Source of the DNA: Akkermansiaceae bacterium
GTDB taxonomy: Bacteria > Verrucomicrobiota > Verrucomicrobiia > Verrucomicrobiales > Akkermansiaceae
Reading direction: 5' to 3'
Assembly: GCA_025363295.1 (NCBI GenBank)
Contig: JANYEC010000100.1
Location: 1 to 37,762, forward strand
DNA: 37,762 nucleotides
The position numbers were made by a program, and so were the translations under genes. Shown here piece after piece: positions 1-8,706 of the stretch; position 1 is the first letter of the stretch; each line of letters starts with the position of its first letter. The notes under the pieces were generated by a model, which was not told the origin of the DNA, searched no databases, and worked only from the letters and a program-made list of their open reading frames with translations.

Positions 1-1
1 G

Positions 2-964
2 GTGAAAATCGATGCGAAAGCCATCGGCGTCGGCCAATATCAGCACGATGTCGATCAACGCGCGCTCAAAGCCAGCCTCGACGATACGGTTGTTAGCTGC
101 GTGAACGCCGTGGGCGTGGAGATCAACACCGCCTCCAAGCAACTCCTCTCCTACGTCTCCGGTCTCAACGCCTCACTCGCGGAAAACATCGTCGCCTGGC
201 GGAATGAAAACGGAGCATTTACCTCGCGCGAGCAATTGAAAAAAGTCCCGCGCCTTGGCGAGAAAGCCTATGAGCAAGCCGCAGGTTTCCTCCGCGTCCG
301 TGGCGGCAAGCACCCGTTAGACTCCTCCGCCGTTCACCCAGAACGCTACCCGCTGGTTGAGAAAATGGCAGGCGACGCCGGTTGCAAAGTGGAAGACCTG
401 CTAGAAAACGAAGCCGCCCGCAAGAAGATCGATTTAAGCAAATACGTCGATGACCAAGTCGGCCTGCCGACGCTCAAGGACATCGTCGCCGAACTCGCCA
501 AACCCGGCCGCGATCCGCGCAAACAATTCGAACTCTTCTCCTTCGTCGATGGCGTCGAAAAACCGTCTGATCTGCAAATCGGCATGAAGCTCCCCGGCAT
601 CGTCACCAACGTTACGGCCTTCGGTGCCTTCGTCGATGTCGGCGTCCATCAAGACGGCCTCGTGCATGTGAGTCAGCTCGCAGACCACTTCATCCGCGAT
701 GCCTCCGAAGTCGTCAAAGTCGGCCAAAAAGTGCATGTTACCGTCGTCGAAGTCGATCTCAAGCGAAACCGTATTGCCCTCTCGATGAAGAGTAAGGTGG
801 ATTTGGAAAATCAACGCCGCTCGTCCGCCGATGATCGCGACTCTCGCCCTAACAACGGTGGTGGTCACCGCAACTCAAGTGGCCGCAACACGAATTTTGC
901 CCCCAACTCCGCCCCGAACAACGACTGGTTTTCCCAAGCACTCAACAACGCGAAGAAGAAGTAA
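2..964 (+). CDS. tex: Tex-family RNA-binding transcription accessory protein, C-terminal part
   Basis: The 5' end lies outside the window, so the first codon here is not the true start. The visible 320 residues match the C-terminal third of Tex. A stretch with the Tex-typical 'IGVGQYQHD' and 'SAVHPE' motifs is followed by a helix-hairpin-helix region (about residues 40-105, with 'KVPRLGEKA'). An S1 RNA-binding domain follows (about 190-265, 'GIVTNVTAFGAFVDVG'). A low-complexity Asn/Ser/Arg tail ends the protein. Tex proteins bind nucleic acid and contact the transcription and translation machinery in the cytoplasm. The gene converges on the aminopeptidase gene. Identity is secure; the exact cellular role in this lineage is not known. 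Confidence 0.93.
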   Translation: MKIDAKAIGVGQYQHDVDQRALKASLDDTVVSCVNAVGVEINTASKQLLSYVSGLNASLAENIVAWRNENGAFTSREQLKKVPRLGEKAYEQAAGFLRVRGGKHPLDSSAVHPERYPLVEKMAGDAGCKVEDLLENEAARKKIDLSKYVDDQVGLPTLKDIVAELAKPGRDPRKQFELFSFVDGVEKPSDLQIGMKLPGIVTNVTAFGAFVDVGVHQDGLVHVSQLADHFIRDASEVVKVGQKVHVTVVEVDLKRNRIALSMKSKVDLENQRRSSADDRDSRPNNGGGHRNSSGRNTNFAPNSAPNNDWFSQALNNAKKK

Positions 965-994
965 GGAGCACGATCATTCTGAATGTTAGGTGCA

Positions 995-1011
995 GCGGAC
1001 ACGCGGTCCGC
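995..1011. terminator. Hairpin between convergent tex and aminopeptidase genes
   Basis: A perfect 6-bp inverted repeat, GCGGAC and GTCCGC around a 5-base loop, sits in the 57-base gap between the two converging genes. There is no clear T-run on either side, so a bidirectional terminator is inferred from position only. Confidence 0.4.
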
Positions 1012-1021
1012 CGGATCGACG

Positions 1022-2029
1022 CTATTTTCCCAACTTCAGTCGGGAGGCTTTTTCAAAAAATAGATCCACGTTTCCTCCGCAGTCCTTGAGTAGCTGATGG
1101 AAAACGGGCACATTTTTTTGATAGGTGATGATCGAAATGAGATGTGCGTTGTTGAGATCCTCTTTCAACCAAGATTCCAATCCGTGGCCACCCCAGCGGC
1201 GGCGAAGATCGCGGAAGTTTTCTCGGAGCTCGTGAAGAACGGCGGATTTTTCGCGGCGCATCTGCTCATTCGATTTTCCGCTAGCATAAAGTCGTTCAAG
1301 CTGCAGGCGGGCGCTGTCGATTTGATCATAGAACTGACTGCGCCGGACCAATAGTTTTTCATACCGGAGGAGGTCGGCGTTGCGCTTCTGAGCGATCAAC
1401 CAGCGTTTCACGCCTTCCTCGGAGTACGCACTAGCAAGGGATTCATTAAAAGCAGTATCGCCATGGCGGAATAGCCGCCGGTGCGTGAGTTCGTGAAAGA
1501 TCAGCTCCGCCAGATAGATGTCGGAGTTCTGGACGAAACAGTTCAGCACCGGATCGTGAAACCAGCCGAGTGTCGAATAAGCATCGACCCCGCCAATCTC
1601 TACATCGTCGCCTTTCTTCCGCAAATCTAACGCTAACTGCCTAGCATCTTCCTCCTTGAAAAAACCTCGGTAGTCGAGGTGACCGAGGAACGGATACCAC
1701 CAAGTTCTGGGTTTGAGGGAAAACTCGGGCGAGGCATAAAGCACCCACGTCACATACTCGCGGCCGAGATCGGCGTAAGTCCCGTAACTTTTCGTGCCGG
1801 GAAGCGATAGATGATCTGCAGCGAATCGTCGAATGCTTTGGATCGCCACGAGCTGTTTGCGGAGCTTAGGATTCGTATGTGGATCCGCGATGATTGGCGG
1901 AATTGGGCGACTTTTTTGAAAAATTTCAAACTGCCCACCCGCAGCCTGCCCATAAAATTTCACCGTTTGGCAGGACGGCACGAAACATAGAACTGCTAAC
2001 AAAAGAAAATGGCGGATCAAACGCTGCAT
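1022..2029 (-). CDS. Predicted lipoprotein aminopeptidase (COG4324 / Aminopep family)
   Basis: Likely zinc metallopeptidase anchored in an envelope membrane. I chose the ATG at 2029 because it gives a compact signal peptide ending in a lipobox (VPSC, Cys about residue 20). Longer starts add about 29 residues ahead of that signal and run towards the rhodanese gene. A HELTH zinc motif lies at about residues 179-183, followed about 17 residues later by a Glu-rich 'FNESLASAYSEEG' segment, as expected for the COG4324 family. The length, 335 residues, is normal. No Shine-Dalgarno sequence is obvious. The stop codon is TAG, which shows that TAG is a genuine stop in this genome. The substrate is unknown. 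Confidence 0.8.
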   Translation of the reverse strand: MQRLIRHFLLLAVLCFVPSCQTVKFYGQAAGGQFEIFQKSRPIPPIIADPHTNPKLRKQLVAIQSIRRFAADHLSLPGTKSYGTYADLGREYVTWVLYASPEFSLKPRTWWYPFLGHLDYRGFFKEEDARQLALDLRKKGDDVEIGGVDAYSTLGWFHDPVLNCFVQNSDIYLAELIFHELTHRRLFRHGDTAFNESLASAYSEEGVKRWLIAQKRNADLLRYEKLLVRRSQFYDQIDSARLQLERLYASGKSNEQMRREKSAVLHELRENFRDLRRRWGGHGLESWLKEDLNNAHLISIITYQKNVPVFHQLLKDCGGNVDLFFEKASRLKLGK

Positions 2030-2137
2030 TGCAAAGATCGTCGCAAGATGCCACTCGAAGCCCACTGTGGCAAAGGCAAAGCGTATCACTACGAAAATGA
2101 GTTCCCCTTTGACCACGCTCGCTCAAGCCGATACGAA

Positions 2138-2641
2138 ATGGGCGTGCAAAATTTCACGAACAAAATCCCGGAACTCATCAGAATACTGGGGCTCTTAGGC
2201 ATCATTTGTTTGAATTCATGCACACCGGAGGAACCTGTAACCAAGGCTATCGAAAAACCTCACAGCAAAGCGCTTAAAGTTTCATCCACTCACAAATCTA
2301 TCGGAAAATCGTCCTCGATTGGATTGGAGGAACTCTTCCAATTGCAACAATCCGGCAAGGTGCTGATTTACGACGTGCGTGTCCCCTATTTCTATCAAAT
2401 TGATCACATTCCCGGGGCAATCAACTGGCCCTACACCGACTACATTGCCCAGATTCAGTCCCGAGACTTGGAGATTCAAACAGCGCTCGCATCAGGCAAG
2501 AAGGTGGTGGTTTACTGTTTCAATTTCGGCTGTCCAGAAGCACGGGGAGTCGCCCACAAACTTGCCAGACGGGACTACAAAATTTCAGTTTTGAGCCTGG
2601 GAATCGACAGTTGGAGAGCCGCAGGGCTGCCGATGGAGTGA
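2138..2641 (+). CDS. Rhodanese-like domain lipoprotein
   Basis: The ATG at 2138 gives an N-terminus with a hydrophobic stretch and a lipobox (CLNSC, Cys about residue 28). Upstream in-frame codons would overlap the divergent aminopeptidase gene. The rest is one rhodanese fold: 'YDVRVPYFYQIDHIPGAI' is the CH2A-like motif, and the active-site Cys is about residue 127 in 'VVYCFNFGCPEA'. A second Cys five residues on resembles two-cysteine rhodaneses. Such proteins carry or transfer sulfane sulfur, here probably outside the cytoplasm. No partner gene identifies the substrate. Confidence 0.8.
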   Translation: MGVQNFTNKIPELIRILGLLGIICLNSCTPEEPVTKAIEKPHSKALKVSSTHKSIGKSSSIGLEELFQLQQSGKVLIYDVRVPYFYQIDHIPGAINWPYTDYIAQIQSRDLEIQTALASGKKVVVYCFNFGCPEARGVAHKLARRDYKISVLSLGIDSWRAAGLPME

Positions 2642-2776
2642 AAATCACCCATCCTGAAGCAATCGGATATCTCAAACGGTTTCCACATAAGTCATGCGGC
2701 ATGAACTTAAAAACTCCATTCGGTCGAAGTGATGGTACCCGATTTCGTGACAGTCAAATAATATATTTCAAACTAA

Positions 2777-2792
2777 TGGCACGAAATTTGCT
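2777..2792 (+). promoter_or_regulatory. Sigma-54 (-24/-12) promoter upstream of rpoN
   Basis: The sequence TGGCACG-N4-TTGCT matches the sigma-54 consensus TGGCACR-N4-TTGCW at every defined position, with 10 bases between the GG and GC dinucleotides. It lies about 60 bases before the rpoN ATG, placing a start site near 2802-2804 and leaving a leader of about 50 bases. An AT-rich run (about 2754-2776) sits directly upstream. The sequence match is direct observation; the activator and its binding site were not recognised. Confidence 0.75.
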
Positions 2793-2851
2793 GCAATTTC
2801 AATTAGGAATGCATAGCGTTGCCTCGGCAATGAAGTTGCCGACGAAGTTGC

Positions 2852-4252
2852 ATGCCAGAAACATTCCTCCATCAGGCGCTTTCCCAGCAGCAGACTCTCG
2901 CGCCACAGATGCGCAAGAGCTTGGAGATTTTACAGGCGGGGACCCTTGAGCTTTCGCAGCTTGTCCAGCAGGCGCTGGAGACAAATCCAGTTCTTGAGGA
3001 CATCACGGAAAGCATCTCCCTTGATGAGGAATCTCCCGATCCGGAGGAAGCGGATTCGCTGGATTACATGAACCAAACTGACGACGACTGGCGCGATCGC
3101 ACCATCCTCGAAGGGAAAAGTTCACCGTGGACCAGCGAGGACGAGGAGAGGCGGCAGCGAATGTATGATTCGATCGTGGCCCCCGAGACACTTCAACAGC
3201 ATCTACAAAACCAGCTCGACCTTTCGATGGTTGACCCTGAGATTCGTGAGGCAGCTAAAGCAATCTTGGGGAATCTTGATGAGCGCGGATTCCTAGACCT
3301 TCCAGCCAAAACGCTGGGCGTCCGCTTGGGAATTAAGCCGAAGGACCTTGAGGAGGCGCTCAGCCTAATTCAGTCGTTCGACCCCGCAGGCATTGGAGCA
3401 TCGGGTATCCCGGAATCTCTGCTACTGCAACTCGAACGAACCACTGGCAAGGACACCATCGAGTATAAGATTGTTCGTGATCACCTCGAAGATCTTGCCC
3501 GCAAGAAACATCCTCAAATCGCGCGTGCACTCGGCACGAACGTCGAACGCATTGCCGAAGCTGCCTCGCGAATTGGACGCCTCACCCCGAATCCCGGTGG
3601 TGAATTCGATCCCACTGGCAACCCTTACATTCTACCCGATGCGGTCATTGAACGGGACGATGACGGTCGTTGGTACGCCCGTCTAACCGGGGAGCATCTG
3701 CCCAATCTCCGCATCAATGATTTCTACAAGGACATGATCGGAAAAACAGGGACAGACGCGAAGGCCCGTCAGTTCCTTCGAGACCAAATCCGCGATGGCC
3801 GCAGCCTCATCCACGCGATCTCACTCCGTCAGGAAACGATCCTCGCAATCGCCCACAAGCTCATTGAACACCAGCCACTTTTTCTAACAAAAGGCCATCG
3901 TCATCTGAGACCCCTCACCATGAACGACATCGCCGAAGAGCTCAGCCTTCATGCCACCACCATTTCAAGAGCGGTAGCCGGCAAGTATATCCTAACACCT
4001 CATGGGCTGATGGAAATGCGTGCATTCTTCGCCACCGGATACCAGACCACGAACGGTGCGGAAGTTTCTAACGCAGGTGTTCGCGAGGCCATTCAACAAC
4101 TGGTAAGCGCCGAAAATCCGGCCAAGCCACTCTCTGATGAAGTGCTGATGAAGGCACTCGATAAACAAGGCATCAAAGTTGCGAGGCGGACTGTTGCCAA
4201 GTATCGAGAGCAGCTCAACATCCTACCTTCCCATTTGAGAAAGACATTTTGA
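2852..4252 (+). CDS. rpoN: RNA polymerase sigma-54 factor
   Basis: Encodes the alternative sigma factor that recognises -24/-12 promoters and needs an AAA+ activator. Region I is Gln/Leu-rich and contains 'QMRKSLEILQAGTLEL' (residues about 19-34), the activator-interaction segment, followed by an acidic region II. The core-binding and HTH regions are in the middle, and the RpoN box 'ARRTVAKYRE' lies at residues 444-453. The length, 466 residues, is typical. The ATG at 2852 starts exactly at the expected region I. The gene stands alone, not beside hpf or ptsN as in many proteobacteria. It appears to be transcribed from its own sigma-54 promoter. It converges on the lipid operon with only 6 bases between the ends. 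Confidence 0.96.
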   Translation: MPETFLHQALSQQQTLAPQMRKSLEILQAGTLELSQLVQQALETNPVLEDITESISLDEESPDPEEADSLDYMNQTDDDWRDRTILEGKSSPWTSEDEERRQRMYDSIVAPETLQQHLQNQLDLSMVDPEIREAAKAILGNLDERGFLDLPAKTLGVRLGIKPKDLEEALSLIQSFDPAGIGASGIPESLLLQLERTTGKDTIEYKIVRDHLEDLARKKHPQIARALGTNVERIAEAASRIGRLTPNPGGEFDPTGNPYILPDAVIERDDDGRWYARLTGEHLPNLRINDFYKDMIGKTGTDAKARQFLRDQIRDGRSLIHAISLRQETILAIAHKLIEHQPLFLTKGHRHLRPLTMNDIAEELSLHATTISRAVAGKYILTPHGLMEMRAFFATGYQTTNGAEVSNAGVREAIQQLVSAENPAKPLSDEVLMKALDKQGIKVARRTVAKYREQLNILPSHLRKTF

Positions 4253-4258
4253 TAGATT

Positions 4259-5299
4259 TCACTCTGGCTTGCGAAAGCGGTAATGGGAAACGATCCATTC
4301 CCCCCCATTGCGGTATCCCCACAATTCAGCGCATGACATGAAAAACACCCGCCAATATACCCACCAACGGGTTTGTTGATCCGCTCCATAGGTTTCACCG
4401 ATCAGAGGCAGCAATTCGTCACGCGCCGCATCCATTCGGGCAAGCCACGCTTCGGATGTTTTCTGATAGTGTGAACCGCTGACGTGCCAGTGACCTTCTA
4501 TTTTTAGGTCATCTTGGAAATATAACAAGAGATCGTCCGAGGGCATTTGCCCACCTGTGAAGAAATACCGCGCCATCCAGTCATCCTCACCTTCTGCTTC
4601 GTAATGGTAGGCATATTCCCGGTGGGTGAAGATATGCACAAATAGACAGCCTCCGGGTTTCAACCAGTTCGATATTCGTGAGAGCAGCATCTGATAGTTT
4701 TTCATGTGCTCGAACATTTCCACTGATACCACTCGATCAAAAACCGAAACACCCTCGCCTTGATAATCGATCATGTTCACCGTTCTGACCTCTGCATTGG
4801 TTAGACCGCGTGCCGCGAGCTGTGCATCGATGTAAAGCTTCTGAGTCAGCGAATTGGAGACGGCCGTAATCTTTGAATTCGGATAGTGCGCAGCTATCCA
4901 GAGCGTGAGGGAGCCCCAGCCGCAGCCAAGTTCCAGAATGCGCTGGCCATTGACCAATCCCGCCCTCTCACAAGTTAGAGCAAGCATGCGTGCCTCCGAT
5001 TCTTCAATCTCAGTCACTCCCTCGTCCCAGTAACCTGAGCTGTATTTCATATGCTTACCGAGAACCCTTTCAAAAAACCGGGTAGGCAGTTCGTAGTGCT
5101 GTTCGTTTGCCTCGGCGGTGGCAATAGCGATGGGACTCGCGCGAAGTTCGTCCACATGCTTCATCAGTAGGGCTTGGCGTTGCTCACAGTTCAGCTTCTC
5201 GAAAGGTGCCAGAGTTCCCGCCAGACGGCTGCGAATCCCTAAGCGGATCAATTTATCAGGGATGACATCTTTTGCTAGAATTTGGTCGGTATTGATCAT
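4259..5299 (-). CDS. SAM methyltransferase of the CFA-synthase family, coclaurine N-methyltransferase-like
   Basis: Last gene of the lipid operon. I prefer the ATG at 5299, 12 bases after the upstream stop, over a TTG at 5335. The SAM-binding motif 'LELGCGWG' is at residues about 122-129. The middle and C-terminal motifs ('FEHMKNYQ', 'FVHIFTHRE', 'DDWMARYFFTGG', 'MPSDDLLLYF') resemble the coclaurine-N-methyltransferase-like branch of the CFA-synthase superfamily. Compared with E. coli CFA synthase, the active-site Cys (C139) is Ser in 'MKYSSGYW' and the Tyr317 position appears to be Leu, while the Glu and His are kept. A methyl transfer that does not form a cyclopropane is therefore plausible. 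The substrate is probably an unsaturated acyl chain or a lipid made by the operon; this is inference. Confidence 0.8.
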   Translation of the reverse strand: MINTDQILAKDVIPDKLIRLGIRSRLAGTLAPFEKLNCEQRQALLMKHVDELRASPIAIATAEANEQHYELPTRFFERVLGKHMKYSSGYWDEGVTEIEESEARMLALTCERAGLVNGQRILELGCGWGSLTLWIAAHYPNSKITAVSNSLTQKLYIDAQLAARGLTNAEVRTVNMIDYQGEGVSVFDRVVSVEMFEHMKNYQMLLSRISNWLKPGGCLFVHIFTHREYAYHYEAEGEDDWMARYFFTGGQMPSDDLLLYFQDDLKIEGHWHVSGSHYQKTSEAWLARMDAARDELLPLIGETYGADQQTRWWVYWRVFFMSCAELWGYRNGGEWIVSHYRFRKPE

Positions 5300-5310
5300 G
5301 ATTTTTAAAT

Positions 5311-6099
5311 TTAGATTTTCTGGCGCGGAGGCCAAGGAATGAAGGCGCTGGTCGATTTCTGATAGTTTCGGTAAGCATCACCCTTGCGAAGAACCGCCGC
5401 AGCTTCGGTGGGAGGGATACCGGTCACACGTAACAACAAATAGACAATCATCGCTGGGGCATGAAGCGTCGCCCAACCCCACTCGGAGCCACAGGCGAAG
5501 ATATAAAAACCGCTCCAGATGACAGCTTCAAAAAAGTAATTGGGATGTCGTGAATAATACCACAATCCAGACTGGCAGACAGCTTTCGAATCGCCGTTGG
5601 TCTTTTTGAATGCAGCCATTTGTGCATCTGCCCATCCTTCACCTGCGATTCCGACGAGGCTCAACGTTAATCCAACGGACTCCCACATTCCCCATGGGTG
5701 ATCTGCATCTCGGGCGATGAACAAAAACGGGAGCGCTAACAAAACCACCGAACCGGCCTGTGCTTGGAAAAACCAGAAAAACGCAGACACCTCGCGATCT
5801 TTCCAAACCTCCCTGAGCTTAATATATCGCGCATCTTCTTGGGGATGGTGGTGGCGAATTCGTTTTTGCAGATGCCACCCTAAACGCAGACTCCAGAGAC
5901 TCACCATGACAGCCGCCACCCATTGTTTCGCGTGCCACTCACTAGGGATCAACCAGAACCAAGCAGTTAGACCAATCCCAAAGGCCCATACGACATCAAC
6001 GAGCGAGTAGTTATCGCACCGTCGCGCAAAACCCCAAGAGACAAGGAACACCAAGCCCATCAAAGCTAATCCCGCAGCAGCCGATAAACCCAGACTCAC
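5311..6099 (-). CDS. DUF1295 membrane protein (steroid 5-alpha-reductase-like fold)
   Basis: An integral membrane protein of 262 residues with about six hydrophobic segments. It contains the family's C-terminal motif 'SRHPNYFFE' (about residues 183-191), which in relatives contributes to NAD(P)H-dependent double-bond reduction. I chose the GTG at 6099 because it overlaps the stop of the DUF2062 gene (GTGA). A longer reading adds 35 residues inside that gene. DUF1295 (COG3752) genes recur beside COG2907, COG3496 and COG2230 genes in proteobacterial lipid clusters, as here. The actual reaction is unproven. Confidence 0.82.
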   Translation of the reverse strand: MSLGLSAAAGLALMGLVFLVSWGFARRCDNYSLVDVVWAFGIGLTAWFWLIPSEWHAKQWVAAVMVSLWSLRLGWHLQKRIRHHHPQEDARYIKLREVWKDREVSAFFWFFQAQAGSVVLLALPFLFIARDADHPWGMWESVGLTLSLVGIAGEGWADAQMAAFKKTNGDSKAVCQSGLWYYSRHPNYFFEAVIWSGFYIFACGSEWGWATLHAPAMIVYLLLRVTGIPPTEAAAVLRKGDAYRNYQKSTSAFIPWPPRQKI

Positions 6100-6614
6100 G
6101 GTGTCACCTCCGTACGTTTGAGTATCGCAACCCGCAATTGTCGGAGAATTGGAATAACAGAAATTTTCAAAAGAATCACTGCAAACGGCGCAACAAGCAC
6201 CCACGCCACGACGCCATAAAAGGCAGCAAGTCCAAAATCACGACCAAATTGAAGCGGGCTGTCTTTGAATTTAACCATCAACTCGGGAATCGAAAATGAT
6301 AGCAATGGCGCTTTGAACAAGTGTTGTCCCATGTGAATGAAAACTAAAATTAACGCGAGATGAAGCGGGTAAACGACTGCCCGAAAAACATGCAATACCG
6401 GTTGGTTAAGCCGGAACATCCACCCCGCCAAGAGGCAAACCAACGTGGTTGTTCCCATCACAGGAAATATCCCGGTAACCACACCAAGGCTGATCGTCCA
6501 TGCGAGACGCTCAGGAGAAATACCACAAGTCAGTTGGGTGATAACAGGGGCCACCAGCCAGCGTCGCCAACAACTGGGTTTATCTTCCGATAGTAATAAT
6601 TCAAGCATACCCAT
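6096..6614 (-). CDS. DUF2062 domain membrane protein
   Basis: A 172-residue membrane protein of the DUF2062 (COG3216) type. A Ser/Pro/Glu-containing amphipathic N-terminus leads into 'GVVTGIFPVMGTTTLVCLLAG', followed by further hydrophobic segments. It sits between the CFA-type methyltransferase (stop and start share one base, TGATG) and DUF1295 (4-base overlap), so translation is probably coupled. DUF2062 proteins have no settled function. Placement inside a lipid-modification operon suggests a role in moving or presenting a lipid in the inner membrane, which is inference only. Confidence 0.75.
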   Translation of the reverse strand: MGMLELLLSEDKPSCWRRWLVAPVITQLTCGISPERLAWTISLGVVTGIFPVMGTTTLVCLLAGWMFRLNQPVLHVFRAVVYPLHLALILVFIHMGQHLFKAPLLSFSIPELMVKFKDSPLQFGRDFGLAAFYGVVAWVLVAPFAVILLKISVIPILRQLRVAILKRTEVTP

Positions 6615-7915
6615 CAGACTCGCCCTTCAGTAAACGGGTGATGCAAGTTAGCGTTGTTAGGCCGGGTATAAATTCCTTGCACCACCGAAATATTGCGTGT
6701 CCTGAACGCGGCTTCGCAGTATTTAAGATAATAGTTCCAACTCCTAATAAATGGCTCGTCAAATCCAAGTGCCCTCACTGGATCGAGCGCGCTGTTAAAA
6801 TTATCATACCAATCGGAAAGTGTCCGAGCATAGTCAGCCCCCAAATCTTCAAGGTCATGCATGAACAGATCACCGGTTTTCAACAAAACTTGATTAACCC
6901 GCCCGACACTCAGAAGCAATGAACCTGGGAAAATATGTTTCTGAATCCAATCCACGTTCTTTTTCAAACTGGCGTAACTGCAATCCGGAACAGTAATCAT
7001 TTGCACGCCTAGCAGACCACCAGGGGTCAACACCTGAGCACACTTAGCAAAAAATGACTCGTGAAACTTATCTCCCACGGCTTCTAACATTTCGATAGAG
7101 GCGATTTTATCAAACATGCCATCGACATGCCGGTAGTCTTGAATCCTGATTTCGATCCGATCCTCTAATCCCTCTTTCGCAATTCGAACTCTAGCATAAG
7201 CCGCTTGGGCTTCTGATAGAGTCAACCCAGTCACGCGGCAGCCATAGTTTTTCACCGCATGCACCGCGAAACCTCCCCAACCGCAACCGATCTCTAACAC
7301 ATGATCGCCTGGCACCAGTTTCAGCTTACGGCATAGGACATCGTATTTGCCGATTTGTGCCTCTTCTAACGATTGATCCGCACGCTCAAAACGCGCACTG
7401 GAGTAAGTCATGCTCGGATCGAGCCAGAGGCGGTAAAAGTCATTTCCCAGATCGTAATGTTCCGCAATATTTCGGCGACTGTTCACCACGGTGTTTTCCC
7501 TTCGCAGATGCCTGAACCAGTTGACGATTTTCAATACATTCACACCCGGAAGATTGGCGGATGACGTATCCGCGCCTTGGAGTGCGTTCACGTTCAAAAC
7601 AAACCAGGAAATCACTGAGGCGATATCGTCCGTGTCCCAAATGCCGTCGGTATAAGCCTCGCCCATTCCAATGTTCCCATAGAACGCACAGCGTTTGAAA
7701 AACTCCCTATCATTCCGCACAAAAACCCTCGCAGTGACGATTGCGCCGGGCTCGCCGAAATGCCGCAAACGGCCGGCAGCATATTCCATACGCAATCCCC
7801 CGATAGGCATTTTTTCGAGTAACTTGACGACCATCTGCTCTGCAAAACCGGATACCGGATGTGCAACCGCCTTCTGAGGGACGAGTTCATTCTCAAATTC
7901 GATTAGAGCATTCAT
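6614..7915 (-). CDS. Cyclopropane-fatty-acyl-phospholipid synthase family methyltransferase
   Basis: A COG2230 protein of 433 residues. It has an N-terminal domain of about 140 residues, the lipid-site motif 'EHYDLGNDFY' (about 152-161), and the SAM motif 'LEIGCGWGG' (about 207-215). 'EMLEAVG' carries the glutamate that aligns with E. coli Glu239, and 'WYDNF' keeps the Tyr317 position. The E. coli Cys139 position reads Ser in 'MTYSSA', and the His266 position appears to be Gln in 'GVQMI'. The bicarbonate-binding pocket of true cyclopropane synthases is therefore altered, and simple methyl-branching of a double bond is possible. It overlaps the DUF1365 gene by ATGA. Family is sure, product is not. 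Confidence 0.85.
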   Translation of the reverse strand: MNALIEFENELVPQKAVAHPVSGFAEQMVVKLLEKMPIGGLRMEYAAGRLRHFGEPGAIVTARVFVRNDREFFKRCAFYGNIGMGEAYTDGIWDTDDIASVISWFVLNVNALQGADTSSANLPGVNVLKIVNWFRHLRRENTVVNSRRNIAEHYDLGNDFYRLWLDPSMTYSSARFERADQSLEEAQIGKYDVLCRKLKLVPGDHVLEIGCGWGGFAVHAVKNYGCRVTGLTLSEAQAAYARVRIAKEGLEDRIEIRIQDYRHVDGMFDKIASIEMLEAVGDKFHESFFAKCAQVLTPGGLLGVQMITVPDCSYASLKKNVDWIQKHIFPGSLLLSVGRVNQVLLKTGDLFMHDLEDLGADYARTLSDWYDNFNSALDPVRALGFDEPFIRSWNYYLKYCEAAFRTRNISVVQGIYTRPNNANLHHPFTEGRV

Positions 7916-8706
7916 GGTTGGTTTTCTTTCAAGCTCGTGTGAGGCCTCATGACGTCGAGTTGTGCTTCCCGGCGATCAACTTTACTGAAATACGGCACTT
8001 TCTTCATCCATAATAGAGACGCATGCCAATGAATCAAGCCGATGATTTTCACCGACAGCATCGGATATTTGAAAGCATACCAGAGCAACCGACTGGCGGA
8101 TAGATTACGTCTCTGCCCGCGGATCGCACTGAGCAGCATCCGCTCGTTCGCATCATAATCGTCGATGTTCACCCGCCACTCTTGATCCGGAATCCCCAGT
8201 CGGAAATCAAACTCCAAGCCTGGGTCGGAAAACGGTGACACATAGAAATTCTTTGCCACCCTTCGATGCCAGATCCCGTCCGCGCCCAAATGATCCAATG
8301 CGAAAAGTTTCATTTCCCGATAGGTATTCACCACTTCCGCAACGGCGAGCAGCGGTGAACCGTTAGCCGATTCAATGTAGTAAAAGGAAACTGGATTGAA
8401 TCCATATCCCAAGACGCGCGGAAAAGTAAGCAGGCGGACCTTAGCATCTGCTGGACAGTCGATACCTTCGTTCGCCAACCATTGTGTTAGGTTCGCGCGA
8501 ATTCCACCCGGCTTTCCTAGATCTACATGATCTTTATCATTAATGGAAAATAGATTGAAGCGGTTGTGACTGAACCATGGAATCCGTTTTGCGATGGCGG
8601 GAATTTCATCGAGATTCACGGACAACATGAACACCTGATAATTAAATGCATGCCGCTTCGGTACAAGCCGACAATGGGCCACAGCGCATTCATAGATTGC
8701 GTTCAT
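7912..8706 (-). CDS. DUF1365 protein (COG3496)
   Basis: Belongs to DUF1365, a family of unknown biochemistry that nearly always travels with COG2907 oxidoreductases and COG2230 methyltransferases. The start 'MNAIYECAVAHCR' fits the usual family opening and its ATG overlaps the stop of the FAD oxidase gene (ATGA). An ATG two codons earlier (8712) is also possible. Family motifs visible are 'RVLGYGFNPVSFYY' (about residues 97-110) and 'KNFYVSPF' in the middle, with a hydrophobic segment near the C-terminus. It presumably helps modify or deliver the acyl substrate of the adjacent methyltransferases. Confidence 0.85.
   Translation of the reverse strand: MNAIYECAVAHCRLVPKRHAFNYQVFMLSVNLDEIPAIAKRIPWFSHNRFNLFSINDKDHVDLGKPGGIRANLTQWLANEGIDCPADAKVRLLTFPRVLGYGFNPVSFYYIESANGSPLLAVAEVVNTYREMKLFALDHLGADGIWHRRVAKNFYVSPFSDPGLEFDFRLGIPDQEWRVNIDDYDANERMLLSAIRGQRRNLSASRLLWYAFKYPMLSVKIIGLIHWHASLLWMKKVPYFSKVDRREAQLDVMRPHTSLKENQP

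Noticed and set aside
434..868. 144-codon minus-strand open frame opposite tex
   Set aside because: Covers the S1 domain of tex on the opposite strand; shadow of a conserved gene.
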